Origin: Selaginella moellendorffii
Lineage: Eukaryota > Streptophyta > Lycopodiopsida > Selaginellales > Selaginellaceae
Direction: 5' to 3'
Assembly (NCBI RefSeq): GCF_000143415.4
Contig: NW_003314290.1
Span: 1-64,000 of the forward strand
Length of the DNA: 64,000 nt
Notes under the pieces: generated by a model
The model's input: the letters and a program-made list of their open reading frames with translations, nothing else
Databases searched by the model: none
What the model was told of the DNA's origin: nothing
Translations under genes and position numbers: made by a program
Shown: positions 30,476-42,440 of the stretch, piece by piece
Numbering within the stretch: position 1 is the first letter of the stretch
Layout: every line of letters starts with the position of its first letter

Positions 30476-32316
30476 TCTGAGACACAAATCCTTAAGCCCC
30501 AAAGTGGAGCCGAAAGGGTGCCACATGGTAGTGGCTAAAGCAAAAGCCAAATGACCATAACACATTTAGACTAAAAACTCCTACTTGAAAAGTTGAGAGT
30601 GGGAGTGGAACTCCTAATGAAGCACTCGAAGAAAAATACAAAACAAGCAATAAATGAGCCTCTAAAAAAGGTACACAAGAGGACCAACACATGACACGTG
30701 GAAGTGTCCAAGATGGACCCGAGATGGAGTCCAAGATAGAGTCCGAGATGGACCCGAGATGGAGTCGAAATGGATTTCGAGATGGACCTGAGATGGAGTT
30801 CGAGATAGACCCGAGTTAAAGTCCAAGATGGAGTCCAAGATGGAGGCTGAGATGGACCCGAGATGGAATCCGAGATGGACCCGAGATGGAGTCTAAGATG
30901 GACCAAAAATGGAGTCCGAGATGGACCTAAGATGGAGTCCGAGATGGACCTAAGATGGAGTCCGAGATAGAGTCCAAGATGGACCCAAGACGGAGTCCGA
31001 GATGGACCTGAGATGGAGTCTGAGATGGACTCGAGATGGAGCCCGAGATGCAGCCCAAGATGGAGTCCGAGATGGAGTTCGAGATGAACCTAAGATGGAG
31101 TCCGAGATGGACCTGAGATGGAGTCTGAGATGGAACCGAGACCGAGACCGAGACCGAGACTGAGATTGAGATCGAGATCGAGACTGAGACTAAGACTGAG
31201 ACTGAGACCGAGACCGAGACCGAGACCGAGACTGAGACTGAGACCGATTGAGACTGAGACCGAGACTGAGTCCGAGACCGAGACTGGGACTGAGTTTGAG
31301 TTCAAGTTTGAGTCCGAGTCCAAGTTCGAATACTAATATAGGGTGTTGGGGGGGAGCTGCAAGGGGTTCCAAAAGTATAGTGGGGGTTGGACCCCAATGG
31401 AGTCAGTTTGGCCAGGAAAGGCTAGTTTGGCTTGGCGAAGGAAGGCCATACCTAGTTGTTGAGTAATGAGATAACCACTGGGAATTCCAAGGCTAAAGTG
31501 AATATGGACTCATAAGTAGGGTAGCTTGGTAAAGTGTTTAAGAGTTGGCTCTAGTTCCCCTGGGAGATCAAATGGTCGATGCTCCCAGTCCTAGTGTGGG
31601 TGGCACTACCTACTTAGATACCTATCATGGCTCAATAGAACCTCGCTCTAAGCCCATGGCTAGAGCACTCAAAAGTGGAAGGTGGGGAAAGTACCCATGA
31701 GGTTCATGTAAGGCCACAGTGTTCCAAAATGTTGTCCCAAAATCCCAGACTATGGAAAGGAAGAGGAGTGGTCCTCTGGTGTAATGACCAAGGATACGGT
31801 AATGTGGTGAGGAAGTCTTAGAGGACAGTGGGACTTAGTGGTCAGGCCTGTGGGCCTTGTCCCAATGGCAGTGTTGGTGACACGGCTATGGACAAAAAAA
31901 AGACTTAGTGGGGACTGTAAAAAGGATATTGGGGAAGGTTGTTCCCCATGTTGGCGGGCAACTTAAGGATGCTAAGGAGTGAATCTAGGATGGTCACTTA
32001 TGGACGGATGGCTCAATCTTTGAGAAACTGGACTGCAACACAAGTGGTGTTGGACCACCGGTGTGACCAAGGTGAATGGGCATGGCTTTAGCGTAATGGG
32101 TAGGTATATCAATGGTACCTCGGGGTGTCGGTTGTGGGATTGAACATATGGATCAGTTGAACCGAGTGCAAAAGTTGAGTGGCATGGATGCCATTCTCAG
32201 GGCTAGCAAGCCCCAAGTCCTGAATTGGACTTATGGAGGTTGTGAATGAGACTCCTCCAAGTGGTCGGAGGTGTGGTTAAGTGACTAAAATAGAATGGAA
32301 AAATTAGTCGCTTACA
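30476..32316 (+). mobile_element. 3' LTR of the outer LTR element
   Basis: Complete LTR of 1.84 kb, from TCTGAGACACAAATCC (first base pair mutated from TG) to AATTAGTCGCTTACA. It contains the minisatellite at 30715-31330 and all the blocks seen in the other LTRs, more diverged than those of the inner element, which fits its being older. Confidence 0.8.
30715..31330 (+). repeat. LTR-internal minisatellite, diverged
   Basis: Degenerate GAGATGGAGTCC/GAGATGGACCTG units passing into a GAGACC/GAGACT tract (31130-31300). The array is less regular than those at 6112 and 24270. Confidence 0.9.
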
Positions 32317-32690
32317 TGGTGATCAAACACCACCTACATCACAATCCTGTCTCTCAAAGATTGGGCCATTCGTCCATGAGTGGTCATTCTAGATCTACTC
32401 CTTAGCATCTTTAGGATACCTACAGACATGGGGAACAACCTTCCTTAGTATCCCTTTTTCAGTCCCCACAAAGTCCTTTTTCGTCCACGGCCGTGTTCTC
32501 CAACACTGCCATTGGGTCAAGGCCCACAGGCCCAACCACTATGTCCCTCTGACCTCTAAAACTTCCTCACCATGTGACCGTATCTTTGGTCTCTATATAA
32601 AAGGACTGCTCCTCTTTCTTTCCATAGCCTGGGACTTTAGGATAGCATTTCAGAATATCGTGGTTTTGGCTTTCATCCATCCATACCTAC
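32317..32690 (-). mobile_element. LTR fragment of the same family
   Basis: Reverse-oriented LTR interior beginning at the 'aacaccacctacatc' block directly after the preceding LTR end. It runs through the 'ccaacactgcca' and 'ggactgctcctct' blocks and decays after about 32650. Confidence 0.6.
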
Positions 32691-33482
32691 TAGATGGATG
32701 AGGTTTTCTTTAGTCAGTGAAGATTCTTTTAGCATGGTCCGAAGTCCACAACCCTACCATTTGGCTATCTTGCCACTCTTTCCTTTGGAACTTTCACCTT
32801 TGCCAAATTAGAGTATTTGGGAATCCATCCTTGGAAATATACTCCCTTTCCCACAATTCGTTAGCATCAAACACATAAATATTCTTTGCTCAACTTTGGC
32901 ATTTGGATTCATTCCAATGATTTCTATAGCCCATTCTTAGCCACTAGTCTTTTGTTTCTATCTGTTGATTGTTGCACCAAGCAACATAAGATCACTACCT
33001 TGAGGTATTTTTTTAATTCCATAGTAAAAGTGTTGCTTTGCCAAATTTAGAGAGTGTTCACTCTAATAGGTCTCTTTAACATTTTCTGGTATGGGCTTTA
33101 TCTACGGCCCAATTTTGTGACCCTCCTATAGGTCTTTTTTAGAAACAACTCTTTTGGACTCACTATGCTATCGCTTTGACCTAGCTCATTTCCCTTATGT
33201 GTCCTTCCCACTTGGTCATTTTGACCAAGTCACACTATTACTAATAATTCAAATCAACACTTTGAACTAGGAATTTTATTCCTTAACCAAACAAAGACTT
33301 TGTCCTCATTTAACCACAAGATCACTTAATGATCTCACCTTGGCACTTTAATAGGTTTGCCAATAGATATTAAATCTTTCAAACTTTTAAGTAGTTAACT
33401 ATAACCTTAAGGGCATCCCCCACACTTAGTGGTGTGCACAAACCAACCCTGGGTCTATAGCAACTAAGACTAGGTGTCTCTA
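32691..33482 (-). mobile_element. Internal-region fragment of the same family
   Basis: From about 32745 it matches 25745-26475 in the same orientation. It stops at 33482, where the Ty3/Gypsy remnant begins; the last five bases, CTCTA, are the diverged left target duplication of that insertion. Confidence 0.65.
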
Positions 33483-33534
33483 TGTCGCGAATATGACTTC
33501 AGGTATTGAAAGATACTTGTTAGCCAGTCCTTAC

Positions 33535-34475
33535 GAGTAGCAAAGCTCTTTTTCCATGAAATAGTGCAAGTTCGTGGTCTTCCTAAGGAGATGATCTCAG
33601 ATAGAGATTCAAGGTTTACAGGGAAGTTTTAGGGCATGCTATTTCAGTTGTTTGGTACTAAGTTAAAGTTTAGTACTACTTATCATCCTTAAACTAATGG
33701 GCAAACCAAATGTGTGAATGCTCAAGTTAAGGATTATCTGCGGTACTATGTCACAATGGACCAATGCGACTGGGTTGAGCATTTAGACATAGTAGAAATC
33801 TGTTATAACAACACATCTCACAGTGCTATAGGTTGTTCTTCATGGGAGATGCTGCAAGGGAATGCTCGTGGGGTTCCTCAACAGATCGTTGTACCGAAAC
33901 CAATGACCAAAGTGGTGGTCCTAGCTATTGAAACTTATGCGGAGCAGCTACACCAAGGTTGGTCTAGAGCTATTGAGGCGATGGGCAAAGCTCAGGATAA
34001 GTATCGACGTGATAAGGATTAGTATCATCGGGATGTATCCTATCAAGTGGGAGATCAGGTGTGGCTATCTTCCCAAAACTTGAACATTAAGGGATCTTTG
34101 TCTCGGAAGCTGTTACCGAGATATGTTGGACCTTATCGGGTGTTGAGACGCATTGGTGATGTATCCTATCAATTGGATCTTCCTACAAAGATGTCCAATC
34201 TTCATAATGTATTTCATGCCAATCTCTTGGCTCCATACACTATGGATGATGCATGTCAACCGGAGATTTGTCCACCACCACAAGTTGTGGGTGGTGAACC
34301 TGAATATGAAGTGGAAGCTATTTTGGGTACACGCTGGCTTAAACGTGCCAAACATCGAGAGTATCTAGTTAAGTGGAAGGGTTACCCATCTTGTGAATCA
34401 ACTTAGGAGCCTCTTAGGAATCTTACACATGCTCATGAGCTTGTCACGGAGTATGAGAATCGTAATAAAGATTAG
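33535..34475 (+). pseudogene. Ty3/Gypsy integrase C-terminus with chromodomain
   Basis: Translation gives the end of the integrase core (the STTYHP-TNGQT region), the GPY/F-type module (VGDQVWLSS, LLPRYVGPYRVLRRIG, LHNVFHANLL) and a chromodomain (YEVEAILGTRW, EYLVKWKGYP). At least four in-frame stops break it (near 33630, 33690, 34020 and 34403). This is the hallmark order of plant chromoviruses, whose chromodomain directs insertion to heterochromatin. It is a dead remnant. Confidence 0.85.
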
Positions 34476-35078
34476 CTTTTGTAAACTTTGTAATAAATCT
34501 TGCAAATTAATAAAGTAATATATTTCTATAAATCAAAGTGTCGTTTCTCTCGCTCGTTCGTACTTGGGTCAGTTTTGGCAGGTTGACTTGGGAATAAGTC
34601 CATATAAATCCATAACCATGGGGATAACTATTATAGACTGATCACAAATCCCCACCTCTCTCTCGATGGCTCACTTTTGAAAAGGGGCGTGGTCGTATAA
34701 ACAACTTAATCTACCAGTTTATAATAGTTGTCTAAATCTTCCCGACGGGGCTGATTTCTTGCTCAAGGGAAGTTGGGCCTCTGGCCTTCTCCCTATGTCC
34801 CTGTGGGCAGGGATGTATCATTTCTTTGTAAGCCGAGTGATACTCAGAGCAGCAAGGGTGGCTAACTCTGTTAGTCATTTCCTTGTTGGTGACGGCTGGA
34901 GGGTGTTTGAGTTTTAACGTCTTTGGACGTAGAGGAGAGGTCGTTCCATAACTCATTTAAGTCGGTGTGTTTCCCACATAATGTGCTTTCCGTTAACTTT
35001 CGGAGTTGTTTCCTTAACGGTTTGCTAGACTCGGGTATGCATCGACGAGGACGTCAATCTTCCCTAAGAGGGGGAGAG

Positions 35079-35971
35079 TGTCGCGAATGTGACTTCGGGT
35101 ATTGAAAGATACTTGTTGGCCAGTCCTTACGGGCACTCTTTCCTTACTGCCACGACGGCAGGAGGTTGGTACTGCTAGTTCCCTTTATTAGCCCCTCTTG
35201 TCCAAGTGTTAATAAACTGAACTTAGCATTTGTATTTGGCCGGATGAGCATAAGGAAGGAATTCCTAAGTGTCTATTTAGCCAAGCATGCTTGGCCCGGC
35301 TTGTTAATTCTCTTTTGCTCTATCTTGCACTAGCTTAGCAAGAACCCTCACGTAATGAGACTAGTCCCTCAATATCACCGGATGATAGCTTACCATATTT
35401 GCCAAACACCCTCGCTATCACGCCCTTTGTGTTGGTCTCATTTCGGTCCGATTAGCTCATTTGGCATATCTACGAAATGTAGAGATCGGCTTGAACACAA
35501 TGGTGTTCGTCCCGTGTCCAAATTCGCAATCTAAAGACATTCTATATTTGGTAAGTTTTGAACTTGTCCCAAAGACTAACTCCTGGTACTAAGGGAGGCT
35601 TGGGGTGAAAGCCCAAAGTGTGTGTTCTTCAAAGAGGGGGGGCTATGGGGGTTCCAAATGTATAGTAGGGATAGTGGTTGGAATGCATGTCCGACCATCT
35701 GAGACATTAGTTTAGCTCCTGCTAGGCTGTGTCGCTCCTTGTTCTGCATCCGGCTTAAATCTAAGCCCAAGCTCCATGCTGCTCTAGTTAGTGGAGTACC
35801 CTCCTCCTTGCGTTAGGCCACCAACATGCCAAAATTGTGCCAGACTCCATTTGACACCATTTTGCGTGTGCTAGTGCTAGATACAGGGAGTTGGTGCTCA
35901 TGGGATTGTACTAGACCCTCGTTCGTAGCGCAATGGGCTTGGAGTTCGGCTCCAAATTCATGTGCACTACA
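35079..35971 (+). mobile_element. 3' LTR of the Ty3/Gypsy remnant
   Basis: Follows the purine tract AAGAGGGGGAGAG and begins TGTCGCGAATGTGACTTC; it ends in CA at 35971. The stretch 35600-35690 (GTGAAAGCCCAAAG, a G run, GGTTCCAAATGTATAGTAGGG) is shared with the minisatellite-bearing LTRs, suggesting that the non-autonomous family is related to this Gypsy lineage. Confidence 0.8.
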
Positions 35972-37780
35972 CCCCATCTCATTCATTATATTTTGATGCC
36001 ACTTGCACCAAAGTGTTCAAGTTAGATATACCAAGCTTTCACCCTAAGCAATTTAATCATGTATCACGACTTTGGGGCATTCCCTGCTTAGCAGTATGCC
36101 CAATCCAATCTTCTTACTGAGAGTTTATGACCACCGAAAAATGAATGTCCTCATATTCCAAACCATTACTACGCTTTAGTGAGTTAAGACTCAAACCTAA
36201 ACACTAAAGGCTTGGGATTCAAACCCAACCTCTATATATGCATCCACAGATGGCATCATTTAGGATGCCTAGTGTGACTCCCCACACCGGTGTACTAAAT
36301 TATACTCAATATACACTACTGATCACAGCTTAGGAACTTAGTTCCTCTAAACTGCCAAGTCCTTTTATTTGACAAATCTGTGATCATGCATGGACTCTTG
36401 CATACTTGGCCTCATGGGCCACCTCTTTTGAAGTCAACACCTTCAACTAGGGTCTTTGTTCCTTTGACTTGCCAATCTCACTTAGCAAGTTGCTCAACTA
36501 GTGTAACATGGTTTTATGCATAAGCATATAAGTCCTCAACCATTGACTTTTGTTCAAAGCTATCTTTTTGAACACTTGAGAACTACTTTTCCAACTTTGA
36601 TAGCCTCGCCTTATGGCAAGTTTTAAGACCACGCTTTTGTTATGTGATTTTAATTTTGCATATTCTAACCATTTACACTTGTCTTTTTAGATACTAATCT
36701 ACCTAGAATTATCTTTGGGAATTTTGAAGTAACTCTATCTTTTAGCATGCTAAGGCTTTTCCTTTCGCAAGTCTTTTAATTGTCATACAATTTAATATGG
36801 AAAATTTCACATTTTAGACTTTTCATGGCATCACAATTGCCATTAACAACACTTTTGAGCACCCACTTGATTTTCCACTCCCAACTTGCATAACCATTCT
36901 TGGTTATACCCTTTGATTACTGTAATTATTCTTTTACTATTTGTTTTTGGCCTCACATGTTTCCTTTAGTTATCCTCTTCCAGACTAGTAAGATAGCTTT
37001 GCATTTTTTACCATATATTGGCAAATATTGTTAGGGATGAACTTACCCGATAGATTAGAGAGTGGTTCCTTAATCCGGATATACTCACCTTGTAATCTTA
37101 TATAGCGGGATTAACATTGCTACTTATGAGTCTTCATATGCCCATCATTAACTTTGCCAAAATCCCTTTTGGCTTTGTACAATTTGGAAAGAGGGACTTC
37201 TCCTATCTCTGCAACCTTAGACATTGAATCATATTTTTTATTCATTATTCATTAGAGATTTAGTCCCTTGGGTATTATCTAATGCCTTCATGATACTAAA
37301 CACCACTTTCTAGTGTTTGGAGTGTCTAGGTATCATAATGATGACTTTTTTTAACAATGAGCATTTCACTTTTCAACATTAACTTACTATATTGCAATAT
37401 AAACAATTTATCCTCTCGAGGGATATATCTAACATTTTTATCCCAATAAGAAGTTTTGGGTAGTTAATTTTTACCAATCTAATTAATTATGTTGCACCTT
37501 TTGCTTAGTTGCCTCATAATTGTCAAGTTCTACAACTCATTATTGGTACTTCCATATCTCAATCATTATTTTGGTTACCACACTTTAATTGCATGCCTTT
37601 TAACTTAGGCTATGCCATTTTCATTTCCATTGGGATTTATTTGGCAAAAAGTTTTTATGAATCCATTAATTTGACATTAAAGCATCACACATTAGCACAT
37701 TTGGTGTTTCCACACCATTGACACTATAAGCTTACCTTTATGACACTTTTCACTTGTGTCTAGGTCTTTGTCAAGACCAA
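35972..37780 (-). mobile_element. Internal-region fragment, continued after the Gypsy insertion
   Basis: Resumes the family internal sequence at CCCCATCTCATTC and follows 26480-28300 in the same orientation, with heavy decay and AT enrichment. Confidence 0.65.
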
Positions 37781-38252
37781 AGTAATCTATAGTCCAACTT
37801 CACTCACTCACTCAACTCAAACACACCCAAGCACCAAGTTCGTCTCTTTAGAACTTTCATTGATTGAAACAGGGGTACATCTAGGGATCAGTTGGCTCAG
37901 CGACAACCCAGATCAGGTTCGTCCAGGATTTCTCTCATTAATCGATACCACACTTGACTATAGATGGGGCAGTGAGTCACCATAGTCTGCTCCAACTGAA
38001 TGCTCAGTCTCTCTATTGCCTGGCACACTCTCAAATTGTGGGTGACAAAATCCACATGTGGATCATGTCAAGGGACTTCATGCTGTTACACCATTTCCAT
38101 GCACCTGTTCCACTCCTGAATAACTGCCTCCTATGACCTCTAAACACCCACCTAAATCCTCCGGAAGATTCCATCTGGAACCTCCCAGAATATTCCTAGG
38201 CTATTGTATATATACTTAGAATATTCTCATATAGAATATTCCAGCTTTAACA
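37781..38252. other. Unassigned insert, possible LTR fragment
   Basis: Sequence with no match to the surrounding family, between two family fragments. It contains AT-rich words (AGAATATTCC repeated at 38188-38247) and could be part of another LTR. No gene was seen. Confidence 0.3.
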
Positions 38253-38873
38253 CATGGCTCGTGTAAGGCCACGGTGTTCCGAAATGTTGTCCCAAAGGCC
38301 CAGATTGTGGAAAGGAAGAGGAGCAGTCCTCTGGGGTAGTGACCAAGGACACAGTCGTGTGGTGAGGAAGTCCCAGAGGACCGTGGGACTTAGTGGTCGG
38401 GCCTGTGGGCCTCGATCCAGTGGCAGTGTTGGCAAACACGGTCAGGGGCAGAAAGGGACTTAGTGGAGACTGACAGAGGGATATTGGGGAAGGCTATTCC
38501 CCTTGTCGGTGGGCATCCTAAGGATGCTAAGGAGTGGATCTGAGATGACCACTCACGGATGGATTGCCTAGTCTTGGAGAGCCAAGACTGTGATGCAAGT
38601 GGTATTGGACTACCAGTGTGGCAAAGGTGATTGGGCATGGCCTTAGCATAATAGGCTGCCATGTCGGTGGTACCTTTGAGTGTCGGTCATGGGATCGGAC
38701 ATGTGGAGCACTTGGACCAAGTGCAAATGTTGAGTGGCATAGATGCCATTCTCGGGGCTAGCAAGTCCCAAGTCCTGAATTGGACTTATGGAGGTGGTGA
38801 ATGAGACTCCTCCAAGTGGTCGGAGGTGTGGTTAAGTGACTAAAGTAAAATGGAAAAATTAGTCGCTTACACA
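38253..38873 (+). mobile_element. LTR 3' fragment of the minisatellite family
   Basis: Plus-oriented LTR end from TGGCTCGTGTAAGGCCACGG to AATTAGTCGCTTACA. It is well conserved and shows the uninterrupted LTR sequence (GTGGGACTTAGTGGTCGGG at 38384-38402) across the site of the inversion breakpoint found elsewhere. Confidence 0.75.
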
Positions 38874-40183
38874 TACCTTGGCAAGTATTGTAAGGATGAA
38901 CCTACCTAATAGCCTAGGGAGTGGTTCCTCAATTCAGATATGCTCCCATTATAATTTGATACACCGAGATTAACATTGCTACTTATAGGTTTTCATATGT
39001 ATGTCACTAGCCTTGCCAAAATCCCTTTTGGTTTTGTACAATTTAAATAAAAGGACTTCTCCCATCTCTACAACCTTGGACATTGGATAATACCTTCTAT
39101 CCATTATTTTCTAGGGACTTAATCCCTTGGGACTTATCTAATATCTTCATGATATTAAATACTATTTTCTAGTATTTTAGAGTGTTTAAGTGTCCCAATG
39201 ATGGCCTTCTTTGACAATGAATATTTCCCTTTTCAACATTGACTTATTATATTGCAATATAAGCAATTTATCCCCCCGAGGGATATATCTAGCCTTTTTA
39301 TTCTAATAAGAAGTTTTGGGTAGTTAACTTTTACCAATCCAATCAATCATATTATACCTTTTGCTTAGTTGCCTCATAGTTGTCAAATCTTACAACTCAT
39401 TATTGATGCTTCCACACCTCCATCATTATTTGAGTTACCACATTTTAACTACATGCCTTCCAACTTAGGCTATGCCATTCCTATTTCCATTAGGATTCCT
39501 TTCTCATAAATCCACTAACTTGATCTTAAGGCATCACACCTTAGCACATTTGGTGTCTCAACACCATCAACTCTATGAGCCTACTCTTACAACACTTTTC
39601 ACTTATATTTAGGTCTTTGCCAAGACCAAAATAGTTGTTTCTTATGCCAACTATCAATTAGCACTGCACCATGATGTTCACACGCAACTTTATGCCAACA
39701 TTGCTTTATTCTAGGAACACCTTTCCCACAACTTTAATATAACATATTCTGCCATCAATGAAATACCCACTGTTCTCATACTTGGATTTTATGATCTTCC
39801 CTGTCCTTCATAGAGTGCAACACACCTCAATCTAAATGTTTTCACTAGTTCTTTAGAACTATTCCTTAACTCCATTCAAATCATCCAATTTTTTGGACTT
39901 TGCTAATTTGATGACTCGTAAAGTCCTAGCCTCACAGCTATTTTTGAGATGTCAGTTCACTAGAATACAACTTTTTATATTCATATCCTACTCATAAGGA
40001 GTATCTTTGCAAATGCTACTTTGACACTTGATTATTTTTTATTCCCTATGAGCTACCTTTGCCCCTTAAGATTATCTATCTATAAAATGAAAATACTGAC
40101 TCATCCTCTAAGTACACCCCCAACTCCTTGGGTTTGTTCTAGTATTTATTAAAGGTAGCCTCGGCTACCATTTCAAGGACTTG
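38874..40183 (-). mobile_element. Internal-region fragment of the same family
   Basis: Reverse-oriented internal DNA matching about 27530-28845, AT-enriched and with small deletions. It ends at TTTCAAGGACTTG. Confidence 0.65.
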
Positions 40184-40985
40184 TGTTTGTGACAAAGATC
40201 CTCTTCGCCATAAACACATTCACATACTCTTAAATGGTTCCTATCTATGTCAACCTATTCAACTCATCCCTTAGATGCAAAGTAGCATTTAGAGTAATAT
40301 AAGTTACACAGATTATGAGTCATAAATTTTTCCTTTCCTATTTGCCAACTTATCTCATTTATCCGACCACCACTACCTTGGCCTTAGTTAAGTTCCCTTG
40401 CCAAGATTTTTGTTTATTGTACTAACTCTTACTTGGACCTATTTGATTTCAGTTACTCATTGTATGAGCAATGGAATGTTAGCCATCCATTCACAAATTC
40501 CAAATTCTCTCTTAATCCCCCTCCTCGGGTTATATTGGATTTAAGATTCAGTTACACTCCCCACAAGCACAAGTAGCTAATCATACTAAGCCTCCAAGTT
40601 TCTAACATCTTATGGTATAACAAAACTTAATTATAAGACCCTCTAAATCTCAAATTTTGGGTGCATCACTTGCTTCGGGATTCTAGGGGGAAACACTATG
40701 GCCTAACGGCCTAATATAGGTACCCCTACTCCCCCACTTCCATCCTGAAGGGAAAGCTTAAGCCCCTAGGAAGGGGCAAGGACCAATAAACCATATAGTA
40801 CTCAAATAGGGCACCACTCCACATAAGCCAAAAATACTACAATTGGTTTTTCTTTCAAGAGTAGGAGCTGCTTTTGAGCACTTCCTTAGATAGCCTTTCT
40901 AGCACCACCTAAGTCTATGCTCACTCCCACCCTAATCCAATCTTAACCTCAAGTCAATTTGGAAGCACCACTAAAGAGTTCGTTC
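40184..40985. other. Unassigned AT-rich sequence
   Basis: No gene, splice pattern or known repeat was recognised. Probably old retroelement DNA. Confidence 0.3.
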
Positions 40986-41345
40986 AAAACTAATCCTTAA
41001 ACGTCACCATCCTTACTATACTTTTAGAACCTCTTGTTACAGTCTCCCCCCCCCCCCCCCCCTCTCCTCTTATGGGACGATTGCTTTAGGCTTTCACCCC
41101 ATGACTTGTATTAGTATTCGGACTTGGTGATAGACTTAATCTTGGACTCAACCAAGGACTCGGTCTTGGACTTAATCTTGAATTCAATCTCAGACTTGAC
41201 CTCGAACTCGGTCTCAGACTTAATCTTAGACTTGGTCTCAGACTCAGTCTCGAACTTGAACTCAATCTCAGAGTCGGTCTCAAACTCAATCTCGAACTTA
41301 GTCTTGGAATCAGTTTCGGACTCGATCTCAAACTGCATCTCATCT
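40986..41345 (-). mobile_element. LTR fragment with degenerate minisatellite and poly-C tract
   Basis: Contains the 'tactatacttttagaacc' block, a C run of about 20 (41047-41066), GGCTTTCACCCCATGA and a decayed GACTCGGTCTC-type array. It is part of a reverse-oriented LTR of the same family, truncated on both sides. Confidence 0.65.
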
Positions 41346-42440
41346 GATGAACTCTTTATCATTCTGGTCATGGTTTCCTTTAGCCTACGACACCTTAGGG
41401 AGTTAATTCCTTACAAAGGGGTAATTATTTGATAAAAGAGCTATTAATGGCTATTTTATCCTTATTTATCCCCCAAGGTTCCAAAGATTTACGATGATAA
41501 TATATCCAAATCTCATCCCATAATCACATGCACTACACAAAAGGTCCCAACAGTTAGCAGTTATAATGATATCATGGCGTGTGTAAAGGAATGAAGAGCT
41601 AAAAACCCAACATCACATAGATGTAATTATAAGATATATGAAAGTCTAGAGGAAGTTGGAACAAGCACACTTAATCAATGAACAAAAGGTAAAACCTTTC
41701 ACTCTTATTATGGGCAGATATAAAGGAGATTATTTACCAATTTACTAGCTAAGCTTGTAGAGAATGAAAAAAATGCCAAAATTTTAGTTCTTACATAGCT
41801 TCTTAGTAGTTTTTTGGATGTATATATAAATAATTAAAGAGAACAACTCAAGAGATTATCCATAAATGTTTAAATATAAAGGAAAATAAGAGTGCATTCT
41901 TTTTTCTAATCTGTTAATAGTATGTAAACTCTTGAATTTAGACTTCCTAGGAAGTCATGTAGCCCAATACTATTCAAACTCAAAGACACTTAACCCTAAA
42001 TATTACAAAACCCTTAAATTTATTGGAAAAGAGGGTGCATTTTTATTCATGAGCCATTTCCGTTTATATTTGAACCCTTATGGATCATCTCTCAAATTGT
42101 TCTCTTTGATTACTTATAGAGTCTTGGGATATTTGGGGTTAAGCATCTTTGGATTTAAATAGTACTAAGGTAGATGACCTCTTGAGAAGTCTAAATTAAG
42201 AAGCTTATAGTTGGTATCAAAGTGGTCTCGAGTCCAACTCTATTGGTTGGATAGGGGAATTACACCCTATGTTAATATTAATAACTAATAAGTTCAATTT
42301 GCCTCCAACTAGGCTCAATCTAAGGGTAGGGTATCAAGAGAATGGGGTTTTCAGTTTTCATTTATGAGGGTGTGAACTTGCAGAGAAGCGTGGCAAATTA
42401 TAAGCAACCAAAGAAAATGACTTGAGAGACGTATAAAGGA
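41346..42440 (+). mobile_element. Probable LTR and primer-binding site of another element
   Basis: AT-rich sequence leading to TTGGTATCAAAGTGG at 42211-42225, which resembles a tRNA-Met primer-binding site after a putative LTR end. Blocks at 42047-42090 and 42120-42165 recur after 43881 (TGATCCATAAGGGTTCAAAT inverted, GTTAAGCATC direct), so the LTR fragment at 42441-43881 may sit inside this element. Confidence 0.35.

Larger units (their letters stand above)
33483..35971 (+). mobile_element. Ty3/Gypsy chromovirus remnant
   Basis: Starts TGTCGCGAATATGACTTC (first 57 bases of the LTR), jumps directly into integrase coding sequence, and ends with a full 3' LTR (35079-35971). The flanks CTCTA (33478-33482) and CCCCA (35972-35976) fit a 5-base target duplication; the uninterrupted relative at 26475 reads GGTGTCCCCATCTC. 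Most of the 5' LTR and all of gag, protease and reverse transcriptase are deleted. Confidence 0.85.
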
